Numbered from the stretch's first letter, positions 36,830-49,195 are shown. The stretch: DNA of 64,000 nt from Utricularia gibba (GCA_002189035.1 NEEC01000016.1:2379001-2443000); one strand, 5' to 3'. Program-made: numbers and translations. Notes: generated by a model from the sequence alone, not told the origin.

Positions 36830-37850
36830 TCACCATGCACCTAATCGCCGCACATTGCAAAGCAGGGCACACTGTCCCCACCTCAGCCGCATGGTCCCTC
36901 CACCATTTGGTTCCCTCTAATCTGTCTATCTCAAGAAATGCTTACTTCCAAGAAACTCCAAGTTCGGTTCACAATTCCAGAGACGCACAATATGTAGGAC
37001 AAAGGCAAGTGATGAGACAATTGATGGTGAGGTTCCGTCCAGGGTTGGAGTAACCGGATTTTTGGTGTCCACCGAACACTTTCAGTGTGGACTTCGCTTG
37101 CCACCACCACCATTCATATTCGAGTTGCTGGCATGTTTTGAGTTCCCATTGTCCCACTTGACACCCCGCTCAATCGCTTATGTCTTGGCCTTTCTAAGTG
37201 TGTGCATGGAGGAACAAATTACTCCAGCCCTACCAATTTTTTTTGCTTTAAGTGTGTGTATTCAAAACTGGAAACTAATCATTTTTCACTGAAGGGTAAG
37301 CCAGTTATTGCACTTGTAATTTCTATTCAGAGTGGATATGATGCATGGTGGACAAGCTTCATTTGGGTGTGTCCGCTAGAAGACCTACGAATTTCAACTA
37401 CTCTTGGCTCCTACAAGAAAATTGGAAAGGCAAAGAGTAATGTGTGATGTAGTATGGTGGCATGGCTAGTGTACTGTGATTTATGTTATTCGATTATTCA
37501 TGTTGTAGGATTTGATAGACTATCGAAGCATGGGGTGGATGCCTTGTTGACTATGTTTAGTGAAAAGAGTAAGGCGTTGAATGACATAGTATCCCCTGTG
37601 GTGGACGCCACCGGTACTCACCACTTCTGATGTGGTCAGGGCAGAGTGATACGCGAGCGCCCAAAGCCTGGCGACTTAATCATTGAGGAAGAGATGTCAC
37701 TAGCATTTGCATTTGATCGATAGTGGGATGTAGGGAGCAATGTGGAAGAAGACAACCCGCAACCAACTGCTAGTGTGGATGTGCATCGAATTCTAGAAGA
37801 GAATGCCCAGCTACATGTAAGGCTAGATTGGTATGAAAGTAGGTGGGCAT
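36830..37850 (+). pseudogene. Fragment resembling the putative gypsy-type transposon (aORF) domain
   Basis: A plus-strand frame at 37062-37292 reads CGLRLPPPPFIFELLACF followed by LTPRSIAYVLAF, the same hydrophobic pattern as the antisense ORF of TAT elements. The overlapping frame at 37202-37447 continues with a Trp-rich stretch (DAWWTSFIWVCP). A short coiled-coil-like segment (RILEENAQLHVRLDWYESR) follows at about 37775. Frames are interrupted and no start is obvious. Confidence 0.45.
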
Positions 37851-37879
37851 ACACTGGCCCCAATTCATCGCCCAAGCAA

Positions 37880-38687
37880 CAAGTGCGCAAGCACCTTGTA
37901 TTAGATGTCAACGGATTGCTAGCAAACATTGTCTTCAAAGCCAAGTACCAAAGGTTGTATCAGAAACCAGACGTTGTGATATTTGGGTGAAATAGTAAGA
38001 TACCTTAACATTGTCTCATCGTTGTGTCATGTTCAACCGATCCATTAGTTTTTCTCACTTTGGCAGTCTTCCTCAGGCCCTTCGCTCACAAGTTCATCGA
38101 ATGGTGTCTTGCAAACTTTGATGTCGGCATATGGTCTTCAAGGGGCATGTAAGTTCCATTCCACAAAAACTACAGTGTATGTGCTCCTATCTAATGCTCT
38201 AACATCTGTCTATGTTCTATAGTGCACAACTACATGAGATCATCAAGTGGGTGTTTGGGCCAGATGCAGACACTCGCTAGCTTACATATGGGATGCATTG
38301 AAGACCATTGAAACGCATGTACATGTGCATGATAATAGGTCAAAAGCTGCTGTGTTGAAGGAGTTGTCGCAGATTTGGGGGGAAGATGAAGGCTTCTTGG
38401 GTCAGTATGATGCAACCAACACCTTACTTATTGACGACTCCCCATTCAAGTCCATCGGAAATCCAGTTAAGTCAATTTGCAATCATATGATCTGGTACGC
38501 ATGTTTCCTATTGACACTTAGGCCATGGTCTTATTGTGCCACAGCATGACAACGCTGTCTTCCCGACGCCATACCAGTACATGGATGTAAGCGATGATGC
38601 GTTAGTTGACTTTGGAGAAATATGCATATTCCTTCAAGGTCTACTAGAAGCAAATGATGTACTAAGTTTTGTGAAGCATGCATGAAT
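37880..38687 (+). pseudogene. FCP1-like (NLI-interacting factor) HAD-phosphatase domain, fragmentary
   Basis: Plus-strand segments in family order. HLVLDVNGLLANIV at about 37892-37933 is HAD motif I in its plant DVNGLL form. FLRPFAHKFIEWCLANFDVG with IWSS follows at about 38070-38144 (motif II region). LKELSQIW at about 38357-38380 precedes NTLLIDDSPFKSIGNP at about 38420-38466, which holds the motif III/IV aspartates. VFPTPYQYMDVSDD with the tail QGLLEANDVLSFVKHA ends at a stop at about 38685. GTAAGT at 38149 looks like a splice donor, so part of the gene structure may be genuine. Frames do not join cleanly, with at least one apparent shift at 38240-38290. It could be a captured gene or an old pseudogene. 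In DVNGLL the second motif-I aspartate is Asn, so activity is doubtful. Confidence 0.65.
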
Positions 38688-39540
38688 TGGACAGCCTCCT
38701 TTAGATGCTAATCACCCCCTATGAGATTATTACAAAATACTTGCTTGAACATACGTAGCATATAACATTGGTTTGAATTTCGGAACATTATTATGTTACT
38801 CACTCTATTTTAATCATGGATTTGTCAATATACATTTGATAAATTAAAATAAGTAAATATACGTTCTCAAATATTCTTATACGCATATTTATTTTAAATA
38901 ATACCTTGATTTAATATCTTATATTTCTTAGATTACTTTGTTTACTACAATGCCAAAAGAATTTGTTTGAATAATTGGATTCAAAAAACCTTTTATTTAT
39001 TACATGTTTTATTGATCATGTATAATATTTATTAGAAGTATAATCTTTTTATTTATTTTCTGTATAAATTTTAAATATTGACTCTACGAAACAAATTTAA
39101 ACATGTGGTAACATTCAAAATAAATGGGAACTAAAACAATGTTGAATCAAAAATTCCATGTAAAATATCACATTCTTGTATAAATAGGAAATTTATCAAA
39201 AACTTGATGCAAGTTAATGAATTTTTCTTATTGAAAATTCTACATACCCAAATTGTATGTAAACACGTAGTCATCATAATATTCAATTGTCAGGATAAAA
39301 AACTAATGGAAATTTAAACATTTACACTCTTACACAAATTCGTGAAAGTCTTATTGAATAAAATTGTCTCTATAATTTCCTTAAAATATGTATACGATGC
39401 GATCACTCAAACTTGTTGTTATTCGATATGTATGTGCGGACATATTTTAATTTATGATAATTTTTTGTAATTAAAATATATTATTATAGAGATATAGCGA
39501 ATTTACGTATCATAATATATGCACATAGGCACTTAGTTGG

Positions 39541-39788
39541 CGCATCAATGCCAAGCACCGCAAGCGCATATTTGCAGTGCCTGGAAAGATAGGATGCATG
39601 TCTCCGAAGGACAATCCAATGCAGTCAATACTTCACATTCTAAAAGTGGGAGGTCGGGCTGAGTGCCACACACATGCACTCAGTTGGCGCATTGATACCA
39701 AGCATCGCATGTGCATGCTTGCGGTGCCTTGAAAGATTGGATGTATGATAGGCACCGCATCCGCATATTTGTGGTGCCTAGAAAGGGA
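39541..39788. repeat. Three dispersed hairpin-type units related to the 36.5-kb minisatellite
   Basis: Units at about 39541-39600, 39672-39749 and 39750-39788 share AAGCACCGCA or AGGCACCGCA followed by GCATATTTGCAGTGCCTGGAAAG-like halves. The first two also share an upstream TTGGCGCAT block. Confidence 0.75.
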
Positions 39789-40003
39789 CGAGGCCTGCTG
39801 TTCTGCTTTCTATAGGTTACACCTCTCAATAAAGATCTTTGGTTACATAAATTGAAATCAGATATCAGCTACTCATAGCAAACATGTAAAGTGTAATATT
39901 GTCACTGAAAGCAACATGATCGTCATGATACATGGACATCATAGGTGGATATGATCAAAACAACCAACGAAACAACAAGGGAAAAACGAAGGTGTAACCA
40001 ACA

Positions 40004-40994
40004 TCATAAACCTCTGACAATCTCATTCACCATAACTTCACGTTTCGCACTATTGCTGTCTAGAAAGAGCTGTAGCTTTATGGGGTTACTCAAGATGACT
40101 TCAGTTACTCCTAGACGCTGCATTGTAGTTAATTGCGATGGCATCCCTATGATGATGTTTGCAGCAGCATTTTGACATTCTCGTAGGTCATTGGTTTCAG
40201 TAGTAAGAATTTCTCCTAGTTGTGCGATGGCATCATTTGTTCGCTTACTCATTTCTTTCAACTCCTCCACCAAGATATCAAGTTTTGGACCTTGCCTCCT
40301 CTTTTTCTTCCTAGGTTCGTCACCATTGATCGGTATAGAGCAATTACCTATGCGGCCTCCAAGAGTCCCTCCAGATGAGGGATACTCTTCATATGTAGAG
40401 GATGCATCATGTGATCGCTGGTCACCATTTTTTTCCAGGTCAACCTCCACTTCAGGATACTCAAGAAGATGCATTGGTTAATCCAAACCAGCCATAGAGT
40501 CATCAGCCTGGTGTGTTGCATCAACAGCATCAGGGACACATTCTAAAAATTCTCCAGTGGCTCTATCTTTACTGAAGATGATGTACCAATCTGGAGAGTA
40601 AGGCTAGCGCTTAAACTGCAACAAATTGTACACCTTCTTATTGTGTTGTACATCTAATCCATAAGTTAGATAGGGTATTGTAATCTTTTTTCCAGTTATG
40701 AATCTTTGATTGCATATGGGGAGTGCCTCTGATATCTGAGCCGGCACACAATTTGAGGAACGCTTCCTCTAGTGCTTGAAGGTAATTACCTTTGAATCTA
40801 TTCTTTGCTTTCCACCCACCTTGAATAATATCCTTTAGAGTTTGGATTAGAAAGCGCTCTTCATCAAGTTTCCACTGTCTTTTGGTCTTAATGTTATCAC
40901 CACTTCTTCCTCGTTTTGTTGTAGGCATGTTTACTCCAACCATTTCTGCAACCAACACGTAAGTGCACAACTGACAAATGAAAAATTTATGCAA
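40004..40994 (-). pseudogene. PIF/Harbinger ORF1-type Myb/SANT-like protein
   Basis: The minus-strand frame at 40638-40994 contains RQWKLDEERFLIQTLKDII, GGWKAKNRFKGNYLQALE and SKIHNWKKDYNTLSNL. This is the trihelix-like Myb domain of the second protein of PIF/Harbinger elements, which binds the transposon ends with the transposase. The frame at 40004-40474 supplies the C-terminal part, with a basic KKKRRQGPK and a helical tail. A stop and frame change lie between them (about 40475-40640). Its orientation is convergent with the transposase remnant at 35-36 kb, so both may belong to one element split by the material at 36.3-39.8 kb. Confidence 0.75.
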
Positions 40995-42010
40995 TGTCGT
41001 TCAATGCAAATTTCTCCTATTAAATAAATTTATAACCTAATACACATTCAAGCATAAACAATTATGAGCATAGTGATTAGGGTCGAACATGAAGAGCAAA
41101 TGCTTGCTATGTGAAAGTTAATGCATGAAATCGGTGTCACGTTGGTAAATTGGTCTTAACTAAGACTAAGGTAGAACTACAACGAAATATAGTAAAGAAA
41201 AATAATAAGTTTTAGAGCTCGGTTCTTTCTGGAATGAAATGGGTGATGCCTTGGGACTCCTAGGGGATGTATACTTATCACTAAACAAACTCACATAAAC
41301 CACAAATCATACAATTAACTCATAAGGTATAGGTCTATCCGGACTCTTGTTTTTCTTCCTAATCTTTGGTCTACCTCTAATTAAGGTTGTTAAGCTAGGT
41401 TTCACTACTTCCCCCTCCTGAATCTATCCTGGTTTGTTAAGGAAGTGGCGTGATTTATGGTTGATTATGTCTAAGGATGGATTAGCATAATTCTCCCCTT
41501 TTCACCCCAAGGCATCCCCCCTAAGTGCTTAGTCACTCATGCTTAAGACAAACGAAAATAGAAGAAAAAACATCATCCACAATGTACTCATGTCTCAGTT
41601 GACTACCAGGAAATAAATAAGTAGGAAATTTAAAAGTTCAATAGAAAGCTGGAAATGTCGCTAGCTATTCTTAGTTAAGAGTAATAATCGTGGGAAAACA
41701 GAAAATAATCTTCAAGCATGAGCTTAGTTCCTGTTGGTCTTCATCCTTCTTCCTCCCCAAAAAACCTTCTCCAGATAGCTGTTCTTGAGTCTTCAATGGG
41801 GAGATCTGTCTTCTCTCTCATCTTCCCTCTCTTTTTGTCCAAAATCTCACTTTTTCACCTTTTTGGACTTTGTGTATACTTTTTTTCAGACTTCTGCCAC
41901 CTTCTCTACTACTACACTATTCATATTTGGCTCCTTGGGATTTATATTGCGACCTGTACTGCATTGCTCGAAGGAAACTGTTAATGGGTTGGGACTAAAT
42001 TTCAGACTAA
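40966..42010. repeat. ~1-kb dispersed repeat, copy 1
   Basis: Directly repeated at 47352-48410 with many substitutions and small gaps. It contains the stretch from AATTTATAACCTAATACACATT to ATTTATATTGCGACCTG. No TG/CA ends or coding sequence recognised; class unknown. Confidence 0.85.
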
Positions 42011-43434
42011 AACATCGCACACACTAACACCCAGTCGCTCAATCTATGTGGTTAAGGTCATTCAAGGGGCAAATGAAATAAAAGCCTCAAATTCGAGAAA
42101 AATACCTTGTGCATCACCCAATACCTAATTTTTCAGTAGATCAAACTTGCTCCCAAAGTTACATGAGCCAAAAATCCATGATATTACATCGTAGATCGAG
42201 GGTTTCGAATTCCCCAATCTGTGAGTCTCACATTTCTATATATGAGTTTAAAACAATATAATAAAATATTATATTATAAATAAAAAGTATATTAGAAAAT
42301 TCATTTTTTCTAATATTGAGAAACCTATATATAAATCATTTTAACAAACATACAAAATTGATAATCCCAAATGATTGAACCCTATCTATCAAACACATAC
42401 TTCATTCTAAACCATTATTTATGGGATACAATAAACTGAAATAATCTAAACTCTTTTAATTTAACCCACATTACAAATATGGCATTATTAGTTTGATTCA
42501 ATTGCAGGTGACTGTTGATTTGGAGGTTACCGGTTGGTACTCTTCCTTCTTCTCTATTCAGGGCCTGTTAATGGAATTCGCTTGGGTTGATGGGCGACCC
42601 AACCTTCTTCCTTCTTTTATATACTACTCATAGCTTCCGGGCAAAAAGGAAAAACCTTGCAAACCAAGAAACCTCTTTGCAGGATCGCCATATGATTAAG
42701 CTTGCATTTTCCCATAAGTAGTCCAAGGAGCGAACGCAGGGTTGCATAATTTTAGGAAGTCTAATTGCTTCCTCTCAGGAGGAATTCAGGGAGTCGGAAT
42801 CAGTCTTGCCGAAGCTCGTCGAGGAATTCAAGCGCAAGCGCCGGCGCGGGGTTCGTCGGCGCAATTTCGATGTTGTGGCGGGTTGCAAGGGGCACGTGAT
42901 ATGGGCGTGCTCAAAAGCGATGCTTATCGGGCTTCATAATTGGGCCTCTTTAGGATTTAATCGCAGAAGCCTTGTCTCGCTTCTCCCCTTCCCAGCCCCC
43001 GGAATTCGTTACCTTTTCCTCGGAGCCGAAGCAGCCACTTTGTATTTGGATTTCACAATCGCGGAGCAACAGGACATCTTAATCCACATCCAATTGTTGA
43101 GGTGATCGATTCATTGGAATATTGGATGAAATTTATGCTCTTTCTCAAATTCTGAAGGGTGCTGCTGCATTCGAGTAACATGTGTAGTTCCTGAAGGACT
43201 TTAACCAGAAAACTGTTATTCGAAGAAGAATCTTGCCTCAGTTTAGGATCCTGTTGGATTTTCTGTATGAAGTTTGTGTTGTAGTAGGATTTTTGTTAGC
43301 AGTTTCTTGTTGTGCGATTTTCATAAATTTCTGATGTTCGTATGTGAGGTCAGCTTTGCTGGTAACTTCTTAAAAGAGTATGCTTGAATTTTGGAGATAA
43401 ATTGAGCTGATAAATGGTGTTACCTGGGTAAAGA
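42011..43434. promoter_or_regulatory. Upstream region and probable 5' leader of TAF13
   Basis: The left half is AT-rich intergenic. From about 42640 the GC content rises and a TTGGGCCT motif (about 42940), common in plant housekeeping promoters, occurs. A 99-codon frame at 42806-43105 has no domain and is probably leader or promoter sequence. Confidence 0.45.
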
Positions 43435-44474
43435 ATGAGTAGCACGGCAGCTGCACCTCCTTCAAAAGCGAGGCCACATTCATCACAACCTCAAGAAACC
43501 TCTTCCAAGCGTAAGCGCGGCATGTTCCAGAAGGAATGTGAGTTTTCCGTCTTTTTTCAACTGTCCTTCGTCACAGCCATGTTTTAAATAACATATTTGT
43601 TTCTTTTTTCTAATCTGGACACAGTGCAGCATATGATGTATGGCTTTGGAGATGATCAAAATGTAATGCCCTCCTTTTTCTTGTTTCATCGCTCGTTTTC
43701 GTTGACAGTTTGCCAGCTGCAACTTTCACATAACATCCAGAGTACATTGAATTACTCTTGTTAGTTTCTTCTTAATCAGGAACTATATATATTTTTTATT
43801 TTTTAACGGTAAGAACTAGAATTACGAGCATTAATAGGAAGAATCGCAAGGTGGAGCTGTTGAATATCTTTTCTTTTACGTGCATTTGGCTAACACTATC
43901 CAACACTAATCTCCTTTGATGATGTGAAACGATCGCACCGCAGCCACTTCCAGAGACTGTGGCACTAGTTGAGGATATTGTTGTGGAGTATGTGACAGAT
44001 ATGGTGTGTCGCATTCTTCTTCTTCTTCTTTTTTTTTTTATCGAGCCTCTGTTGTTCCTTTTTTCCATTTCTTTTCATAAAAATGTTTCTTATGATCTGC
44101 CAAAACTCGGCCATGGTTGTGGCTTTCTGTAGGTTCATAAAGCTCAAGATATTGCATCAAAGCGTGGGAAGCTCTTGACTGAGGATTTTCTGTTTTTAAT
44201 CCGGAAGGTACACTGTATTTTTTGATCATGGTCTTCTCTTATTGCGTAAGCGAGTCCTCCTCACTCTGTAGTGCATTGCCATATTCGATAGTGAGGCTAC
44301 CATGAGACACGAGCCTTTAATGTGAAGCTTCTATCCTGTATCCAATAATTTTTCCATATACAGGATCTGCCAAAACTCAATCGCTGCAGCGAACTTCTAT
44401 CCATGAATGAGGAGCTAAAGCAAGCCAGGAAAGCTTTCGAGGTTGATGAGGAGAAACTCGCACTGGGTGACTAA
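43435..44474 (+). CDS. TAF13: TFIID subunit 13 (TAF13)
   Basis: TAF13 is a histone-fold subunit of the general transcription factor TFIID, pairing with TAF11. Five exons: 43435-43537, 43625-43662, 43944-44003, 44133-44207 and 44364-44474, with matching phases and GT-AG borders, encode 128 residues. After a Ser/Pro-rich N-terminus of about 34 residues the conserved core begins: LQHMMYGFGDDQN, PLPETVALVEDIVVEYVTDM, AQDIASKRGK, DFLFLIRKDLPKLNRC and LKQARKAFEVDEE. Length and sequence fit plant TAF13 closely. No damage is seen despite the surrounding transposon debris. Confidence 0.95.
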
Positions 44475-45590
44475 GTATTTTGCTGCTACGCCTCAACTCT
44501 CCAACTTTTCGCTTTCCCTTCCACCCCCTCCTACTGTCCAATGATTTCTCTATTATTGACAATTTCAGGTGCTGGAAGAAAATGCAGGTATGTGCTTCAT
44601 GAGTTTCTTGAAAAAGGGCACATACCTTCCTGTCTTGTATAACGAAGGGAAAAGAACTTGCTAGTTACCTATGGTCCCTTATTTAAGACCATGATGGTCC
44701 CTGGAAGATCCAGTTTTGTGTGTATGTCATCCCTTCCAGATGGAATGGAAGTCGAATATTTGAGAAAAAGATAGAATAATCATTTCTATCTATTTCATAT
44801 GTGTTGACTTCAAGAATCATTTGACTTCAAGAATTACCAAGAATAATATCAGATTGTGTGTCAATATGATAGGACTCAGAATGTATCATCACCATTGATC
44901 TTTTAGAATTCTCCAAGCTTTCTTAATGACATTTATTTCTGATGAATGTCTCATTCGCTCAAATGATAATGTATATTTCTGTATGGGATTAGAAAGTTAT
45001 CCGAATTTGTATATCCCTTATCTAGTAAATAATATTGTCCGGCAAGAATATAGAAAAATCAAGGCATGAAAAATACATAATATTAACCAATATATTTTCT
45101 GTGAAATTGGGAACACACAGTTTTATGATTTCCCTTGTAATATCTTTCAAAACCCAAATATATTATGCGGACTCTTCATAAAAAAACTCATAGGGATACG
45201 AAATTCATGCTTTGATCACACATCTTGAGAATATTAAAAGAAACTTGTCCTTTTTTATTATGATGCCATTGCTCTATCAATGGTTGATATCCTTGCAGAA
45301 AAATAGGATCCAACTAATGCTCCTAGGTGGTTCTACCGTTATAGTGGAAGGAATATCATATAAGGAAAAAAAGAAAAAAAAACTTCATCTGATTTAAATA
45401 ATATTATCTCATACCTCAAGATATTTGAATTTATTTAATATGTTTGTAGCTATCAGTGAAACAAATTTGAGAAGCAATTTCTCATGCAAACTAGCACTTT
45501 TCAAAGAACTTTTTGAAAGTAATAATTGATCATTCATGTAGATCTTTTAAATGTTAGCTTTTGTTATGTAGCCTTCTAGTTGTGAGTGAT
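44475..45590. other. 3' flank of TAF13 and AT-rich intergenic
   Basis: No gene recognised. Early bases are likely 3' UTR. Confidence 0.5.
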
Positions 45591-45599
45591 AATGCATCA

Positions 45600-45930
45600 G
45601 AATCGATAGTATTTTTGGTATTTTCAGTGTGAGGATAAGAAATTAGATGAGTTAGAATAGTTAAAAATATCAAAATTAGTGTTATTGAATATATTTTGAG
45701 TAAAAACTCATTCTGAGCCTATATTGCTTTAATTTGTGGGTTAGAGAGACTTTACTATTCATCCAAACCAAGGAACAACAAATCCATTTTGAATGCTAAA
45801 TGTTTATGTCTTCATCAACCCACCATGCTTTCTTCATCATTTCCTTTATTGTCTTTATATGCAAATCAGAATAGTAGCTTAAGGGTATTTTTGACTTTTC
45901 CAACATGGTCAATATTTGGATTAAGTAAAA
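45600..45930. repeat. Local repeat, partly repeated at 46675-46860 and 48515-48640
   Basis: The first half (TATTTTCAGTGTGAGGATAAG to ATTCATCCAAACCAAGGAAC) recurs at 46675-46860. The second half (ACTTTCTTCATCATTTCC to GATTAAGTAAAA) recurs at about 48515-48640. Both are in direct orientation. Confidence 0.75.
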
Positions 45931-45931
45931 G

Positions 45932-46256
45932 TAACCGAGACATGCAGAAGCGAGGAATCGGTTAGATCGTCCTCCTCTATAAGTAGGAGAAGTTCTAAAG
46001 AAAAGGGGGGTTGGACCCTAAGAACTCCTCAACTTGTATCACTTTCTTCATCACCACCGTCTAGTAAAAGTCTTCTCTGACGAGCTCCGACAGCTCCGTG
46101 GTTTTTCCGCCTTGCGGTGGTTTCCACGTAAAAAATCTCTGCCTACAATCGTTTCACCTGGTCGAGCCGAACAGTCCACAAAAAGGAACGATTCCTCCAA
46201 TGCCACCCGCAACCCAAAAATCGGCCAGTCCAGTATACCGACTTTCACCCTTAACA
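45932..46256 (+). repeat. Truncated LTR related to the TAT LTRs
   Basis: Contains the TCTGACGAGCTCCGACAGCT and TTTCCACGTAAAAA blocks shared with the solo LTR at 53483-54022 and with the TAT LTRs read on the minus strand. Only the 3' half is present. Confidence 0.75.
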
Positions 46257-46482
46257 AACCCATAGATATGGGTTTATATAAACCCACCTATGGGGTGGGT
46301 TTAAGTATACCCATGTTAATTATACAACACCTTTTTCCTAAACTAATATACCAAACACATGTAATGATAAATTGAAATAATATTAACATACGAACTAAGT
46401 AGGTTTCTACATAAAACCCATAAATATGGGTTTAAAGATACCTAAATAATTTATATAACCAACTCCTCAACCAAACGGGGCC
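46257..46482. mobile_element. Tourist/Harbinger-type terminal fragment
   Basis: Ends in CCAAACGGGGCC followed by TAA, the typical right end and target trinucleotide of Tourist-type elements. The matching left end was not found; the truncated LTR may have displaced it. An internal palindrome around AACCCATAGATATGGGTTT is present. Confidence 0.5.
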
Positions 46483-46674
46483 TAACGGAGTTGTCTTGAG
46501 ACTTGCAACAGCATTAACGTTACTTTCGTTTGTAGATGAATTTTGATTTACTTGCCAAACTATCACGTTGGATACTCGGATGCACTGATAACTCAGCCAA
46601 AGTCAGTCGTTTAGTTTAGGTTGTTGGTAAGACTCAGTGACAAGTCTATTGTTGTTATAAGATAGTGTGATATT

Positions 46675-46860
46675 GTGTTAAAATTGATTATATTTGTGAT
46701 ATTTTCAGTGTTAGATTGACAAATTAGATGAGTTAGAATATGGAAAATGGTCAAAATTAGTGTTAGTAACTTTATTTTCTATAAAAACAAGTTTTGAACC
46801 CATTTTGCTTTGATTTGTCGGTTGGGGTGAATTTACTATTCATCCAAACCTAGGAACGGC
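46675..46860. repeat. Second copy of the 45.6-kb local repeat
   Basis: Direct repeat of about 180 bases; see 45600-45930. Confidence 0.75.
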
Positions 46861-47351
46861 CATCCCATCTAGGTTAGACTACATGTTCTGACCATGTTAT
46901 ACATTAATTATTACTTTAGGCGCAAGATGAGAAAAACACATCTGCATGTGCAATGAGATAAGAGAAGTCAGTGGGAAAGAATGAACGAAGCTCCCTACGG
47001 CATACAATAGCGGCAGGCTCTATTGAGTGGAGAGAGAAGAGAGATTTATGATGGTGGAAGTTACTTTCCAATGAGTTTGGGCAAGTTTTCAAGGAACAAG
47101 ATGAAGGAGAAATAGTTTTAGCCTCGACTCTGGAACTAACCTGAAATGCTCAGAATCCAACAAAGACATAGACTTTCCATAATGAAGCTTGAGGACCATC
47201 ATGCTTAAGAAGAAAAAGCACACTTGAGAACTAAAATGGATTAGCACAAGAACTTTTTATTTTATGTACAAACTTTATTTTTACATTTTTATTCGCAAAC
47301 TTTCTAGCATTTACACTTCTGTTTCTAAATGATTAACTTGTTTAAATGTTT

Positions 47352-48410
47352 TCATCAATTGATAAACGAAAAATTATGCAATGTCATTAAATACAAATTT
47401 TCCTGTCAAATAAATTTATAACCTAATACACATTATAGCATAAAAAATTATGAGCATAGTGATTAGGGTCAAACACGAAGAGCTAGTGCTTGCTATGTGA
47501 AAGTTGATGCATGAAACTAGTGTCACGTTGGTAAAATTGGTCTTAGCAAGGAATAAGACAGAACTACGATGGAATGCAGTAAGAAAAAGCAACATGTTTT
47601 GGGATTCGGTAGTTTCTAGAATGAAATAGGTGATGCCTTGAAACTCCTAGAGAATGTATGCCTATCACTAAACAAGCTCACATAAATCATAAATCATGCA
47701 ACTAACTCACAAGATCTAGGTCTACCCGGATTCTTATTTTTTCCCTTAATCTTTGGTTTACCTCTAATCAGGGTTGTTAAGTTGGGTTTCATTACTTCCC
47801 CCTCCTGGATCTATCCTGGTTTGTTAAGGAAGTGATGTTACTTATGGTTTATTAGGTCTAAGGATTAATTAGCATATTTCTCCCGTTTTCACCCCAAGGC
47901 ACCCTCTCTATTTGCTTAGCCACTCATGTCAAAGGAAAGTAAAACGTTTTCATAGCATATCCTAAGCAGCATCCTGGTTACAAATGCTAAAACAACAACG
48001 AGCAATATATAGTAGTAGTAGGAAAGACAATTTGTTCACACAGGAAATCCAAATCTAGTCTTAGCTAGAAACAGTAAGCATCAAGAACCAAAATAAATCT
48101 TCAAAGAGAAGTTGCTTTCTTTTGGTTCATCTCTCCCTTTTCGCTTCTATCCCAAAAAAATTCTTCAAAAACTTGTTCGTGAGTCTTCAATGAGAGATCT
48201 GCCTTCTCGCTCCATTTTTTTCTCTTTTTGTCCAAAATCTCCCTTTTTTTCCTCCTTGGATTTTGTGTGTACCACTTTTCAAACTTTTGGACTCATCTTC
48301 TGCCACTACACTGTGCATATTCGGCTCCTTGAGATTTATATTGCGACCTGCATTGCATTACTCGAATAAAAATATTAGAAGGTTGAGACTACATTAAGAC
48401 TAAAATAACA
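47352..48410. repeat. ~1-kb dispersed repeat, copy 2
   Basis: Direct copy of 40966-42010. Shared landmarks include GAGCATAGTGATTAGGGTC, CCCCCTCCTG-ATCTATCCTG and GATTTATATTGCGACCTG, in the same order. Confidence 0.85.
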
Positions 48411-49195
48411 CTATTACAGTGCTTATGCACAAAAATATAAAACTAGGCAGTAAACTAAATTTTTGTAGCACAATATGAACCTTTTTCATGCAATCAATCA
48501 CTGAAAAATATGTTTTATCATCAATTCACGATACTTTCTTCATTGTTTTCTTTATTTTTTTCATATGTGAATCAAAATAGCAACTTGAGGATTCTTAGAC
48601 TTTTCTAACATGCTTAACTTTTAGATTAACTAAAATGTTTGCTTTTAATTTCCGAAAATGCTACTTTACACATTTTGTTCTTTGCTTTTTAGTTTAGAAG
48701 CCAACTAAAGAATATTCTTGATTTTGTTAGAGTAGAAACCCACTTCTAAACAAAACTCTTGTTGTATCCCACTTACGGATATGACTAATAATAAAAAATT
48801 ATTTGCTCTCTATGGATCAACTTAAACTTACTGATATTAAATTAATTTTTTTGTGAACAACATGTAGAATATTTGTCCAGTTTAAAAATATCTTTTAATG
48901 GAAAAAAACTATAAGTCAGTGATACCTTTAGAATTTTCTATCCATCAATACAGCACATCTATCGAAGCCACATATCTCCACAGCTCGAGACCACTTCTCT
49001 TCCAGCCTATTGAGTAGCCCACTACAAATTATGGACTTAATATGCTTATAACACATCAGCACTACAAATGATTCTTCATCTGCTCCTGATTTCTTATCCA
49101 GATTCATGCTCCAACAGCTAGGAGGTTGGTTAAGAGTCTCCTTGCCTAAAACATCAATGTTCTCATTGATCACCAATTTCCAATTAAAGATTACA
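48411..49195. other. Intergenic, no gene recognised
   Basis: AT-rich; includes the third copy of the short local repeat (48515-48640). A 92-codon minus-strand frame at 48928-49206 has no domain I recognise. It directly follows the integrase relic and could be part of the same dead element. Confidence 0.4.

Noticed and set aside
42806-43105. 99-codon frame ahead of TAF13 as a gene
   Set aside because: Overlapping frames of similar length, no domain, and the position fits promoter or leader.
34869-46482. A single 11.6-kb Harbinger element from the left TIR at 34.9 kb to the TIR-like end at 46.5 kb
   Set aside because: The two ends are only loosely alike, the span would include TAF13 and other repeats, and the right end looks like a separate Tourist-type fragment.
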